Source: Streptomyces camponoticapitis (GTDB lineage Bacteria; Actinomycetota; Actinomycetes; Streptomycetales; Streptomycetaceae). From it: a stretch of DNA of 64,000 bases. The notes under the pieces are model-generated. The model was not told where the DNA came from. It was given only the letters and a program-made list of their open reading frames with translations, and searched no databases. Both the position numbers and the translations under genes were made by a program. The DNA lies in assembly GCF_014646115.1 (NCBI RefSeq), contig NZ_BMMV01000006.1, positions 124,001 through 188,000 of the forward strand, written 5' to 3'. This document shows, piece by piece, positions 63,626 to 64,000 of this stretch. The number at the start of each line of letters is the position of its first letter. Position 1 is the first letter of the stretch.

Positions 63626-64000
63626 TCAGAGACGGGCGGGCGGTGTGCCCGCCGTTGTGCCGGGTCGGAAGCCGCAGGCCACCAGCGGTTCCGTGGCCTG
63701 CTCCCCCGCCACCAGCGCCGCGAGCATCCGCACGGCGGCGGCGCCCAACTGCGGCCGGGGGATGTCGAATCCGGTGGGCGTCGGCCCGTCGGACAGGTCC
63801 GGCGGCGGGCTGCCGAGCAGCGCGAGCGACGCGTCGTTCGGGCAGTCGATGCCGACGAAGTGCGCGGCGCCGTGCAGCGCCCGCCAGGCGTCCCCGGTGT
63901 CGGTCTCCTCGGCGACGAACGCGGTGACGCCGTCGTCGAGCCAGCCGCGCAGCCGCTCGGCGGTGAGGTCGTGCTCGGGGTCGGCGGAGCGGAAGACCGC
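63626..64000 (-). CDS. LacI-family transcriptional regulator, N-terminal part outside window
   Basis: About 124 C-terminal codons are visible. The sensor-domain strands AVFRSADPEHDLTAERLRGW, FVAEETDTGDAWRALHG and CPNDASLALLGSPPPDLSDG, and the dimer segment GFDIPRPQLGAAAVRMLAAL, match LacI/GalR proteins. It precedes the FAD oxidoreductase on the same strand, so it likely controls the catabolic locus. The DNA-binding domain is beyond the right edge. Confidence 0.8.
   Translation of the reverse strand, partial: AVFRSADPEHDLTAERLRGWLDDGVTAFVAEETDTGDAWRALHGAAHFVGIDCPNDASLALLGSPPPDLSDGPTPTGFDIPRPQLGAAAVRMLAALVAGEQATEPLVACGFRPGTTAGTPPARL

Overview
The window is very GC-rich with strongly G/C-biased third codon positions, many GTG/TTG starts and dense 4-bp stop/start overlaps. 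Together with an isorenieratene-type carotenoid cluster, twin-arginine signal peptides, a SAV2177-type methyltransferase and a streptogrisin-fold protein, this points to a Streptomyces (or close relative) chromosome, in an accessory rather than core region.

Layout. 1-8.3 kb (minus): a LacI regulator heads an operon for a five-gene oligopeptide/oligosaccharide-type ABC importer and an (alpha/alpha)6 glycoside hydrolase that runs off the left edge; a perfect 14-bp operator-like palindrome sits just upstream of lacI. 8.5-10.9 kb: phytanoyl-CoA dioxygenase, AraC regulator and a SnoaL-like protein behind a perfect 10-bp dyad. 11-18.3 kb: a degenerate tRNA-like sequence, a methyltransferase, a large APC permease and two exported or anchored proteins, one with a Flp-prepilin-like N terminus. 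18.4-28.6 kb: convergent carotenoid operons crtY-crtT-crtU (+) and crtI-crtB-crtV (-), with a photolyase (phr) divergent from crtI; crtE and the light regulators litR/litS are not present. 28.6-37.4 kb: a GT-C-like membrane protein, TetR/ketosynthase/MFS, small enzymes, and a TetR/DUF1348 divergent pair with two matching operators.

37.4-45.6 kb: a streptogrisin-fold protein whose catalytic His and Ser are replaced; an alkylation-repair set (sigma factor plus two Ogt-like methyltransferases, the second frameshifted); and a decayed PKS gene in which nitronate-monooxygenase-like, ketosynthase-tail, acyltransferase and ABC-exporter-tail pieces are fused. Then come a secreted SGNH hydrolase, a 64-residue membrane protein and a secreted phosphodiesterase. 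45.7-50.9 kb: a five-gene ABC importer (minus) preceded by TTGCGA-N5-TCGCAA, which fits the published Nur (nickel) box, so it is proposed to be nikABCDE. 50.9-55.2 kb: two coupled acyl-CoA dehydrogenases with a quinone oxidoreductase, then a PIG-L deacetylase. 55.2-64 kb: a probable catabolic locus (alpha/beta hydrolase, Tat-exported beta-propeller protein, anion-type transporter, an unassigned HExxH protein, an orphan hydantoinase/oxoprolinase, an FAD oxidoreductase and a LacI regulator cut by the right edge).

Most genes are ordinary Streptomyces accessory functions. The items most worth following up are the inactive S1 protease, the chimeric PKS/ABC reading frame, the HyuA/HExxH/propeller locus, the Flp-like exported protein, the putative Nur box and the short inverted-repeat element next to crtV. 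All family assignments come from reading the translated sequence; no database search was run.
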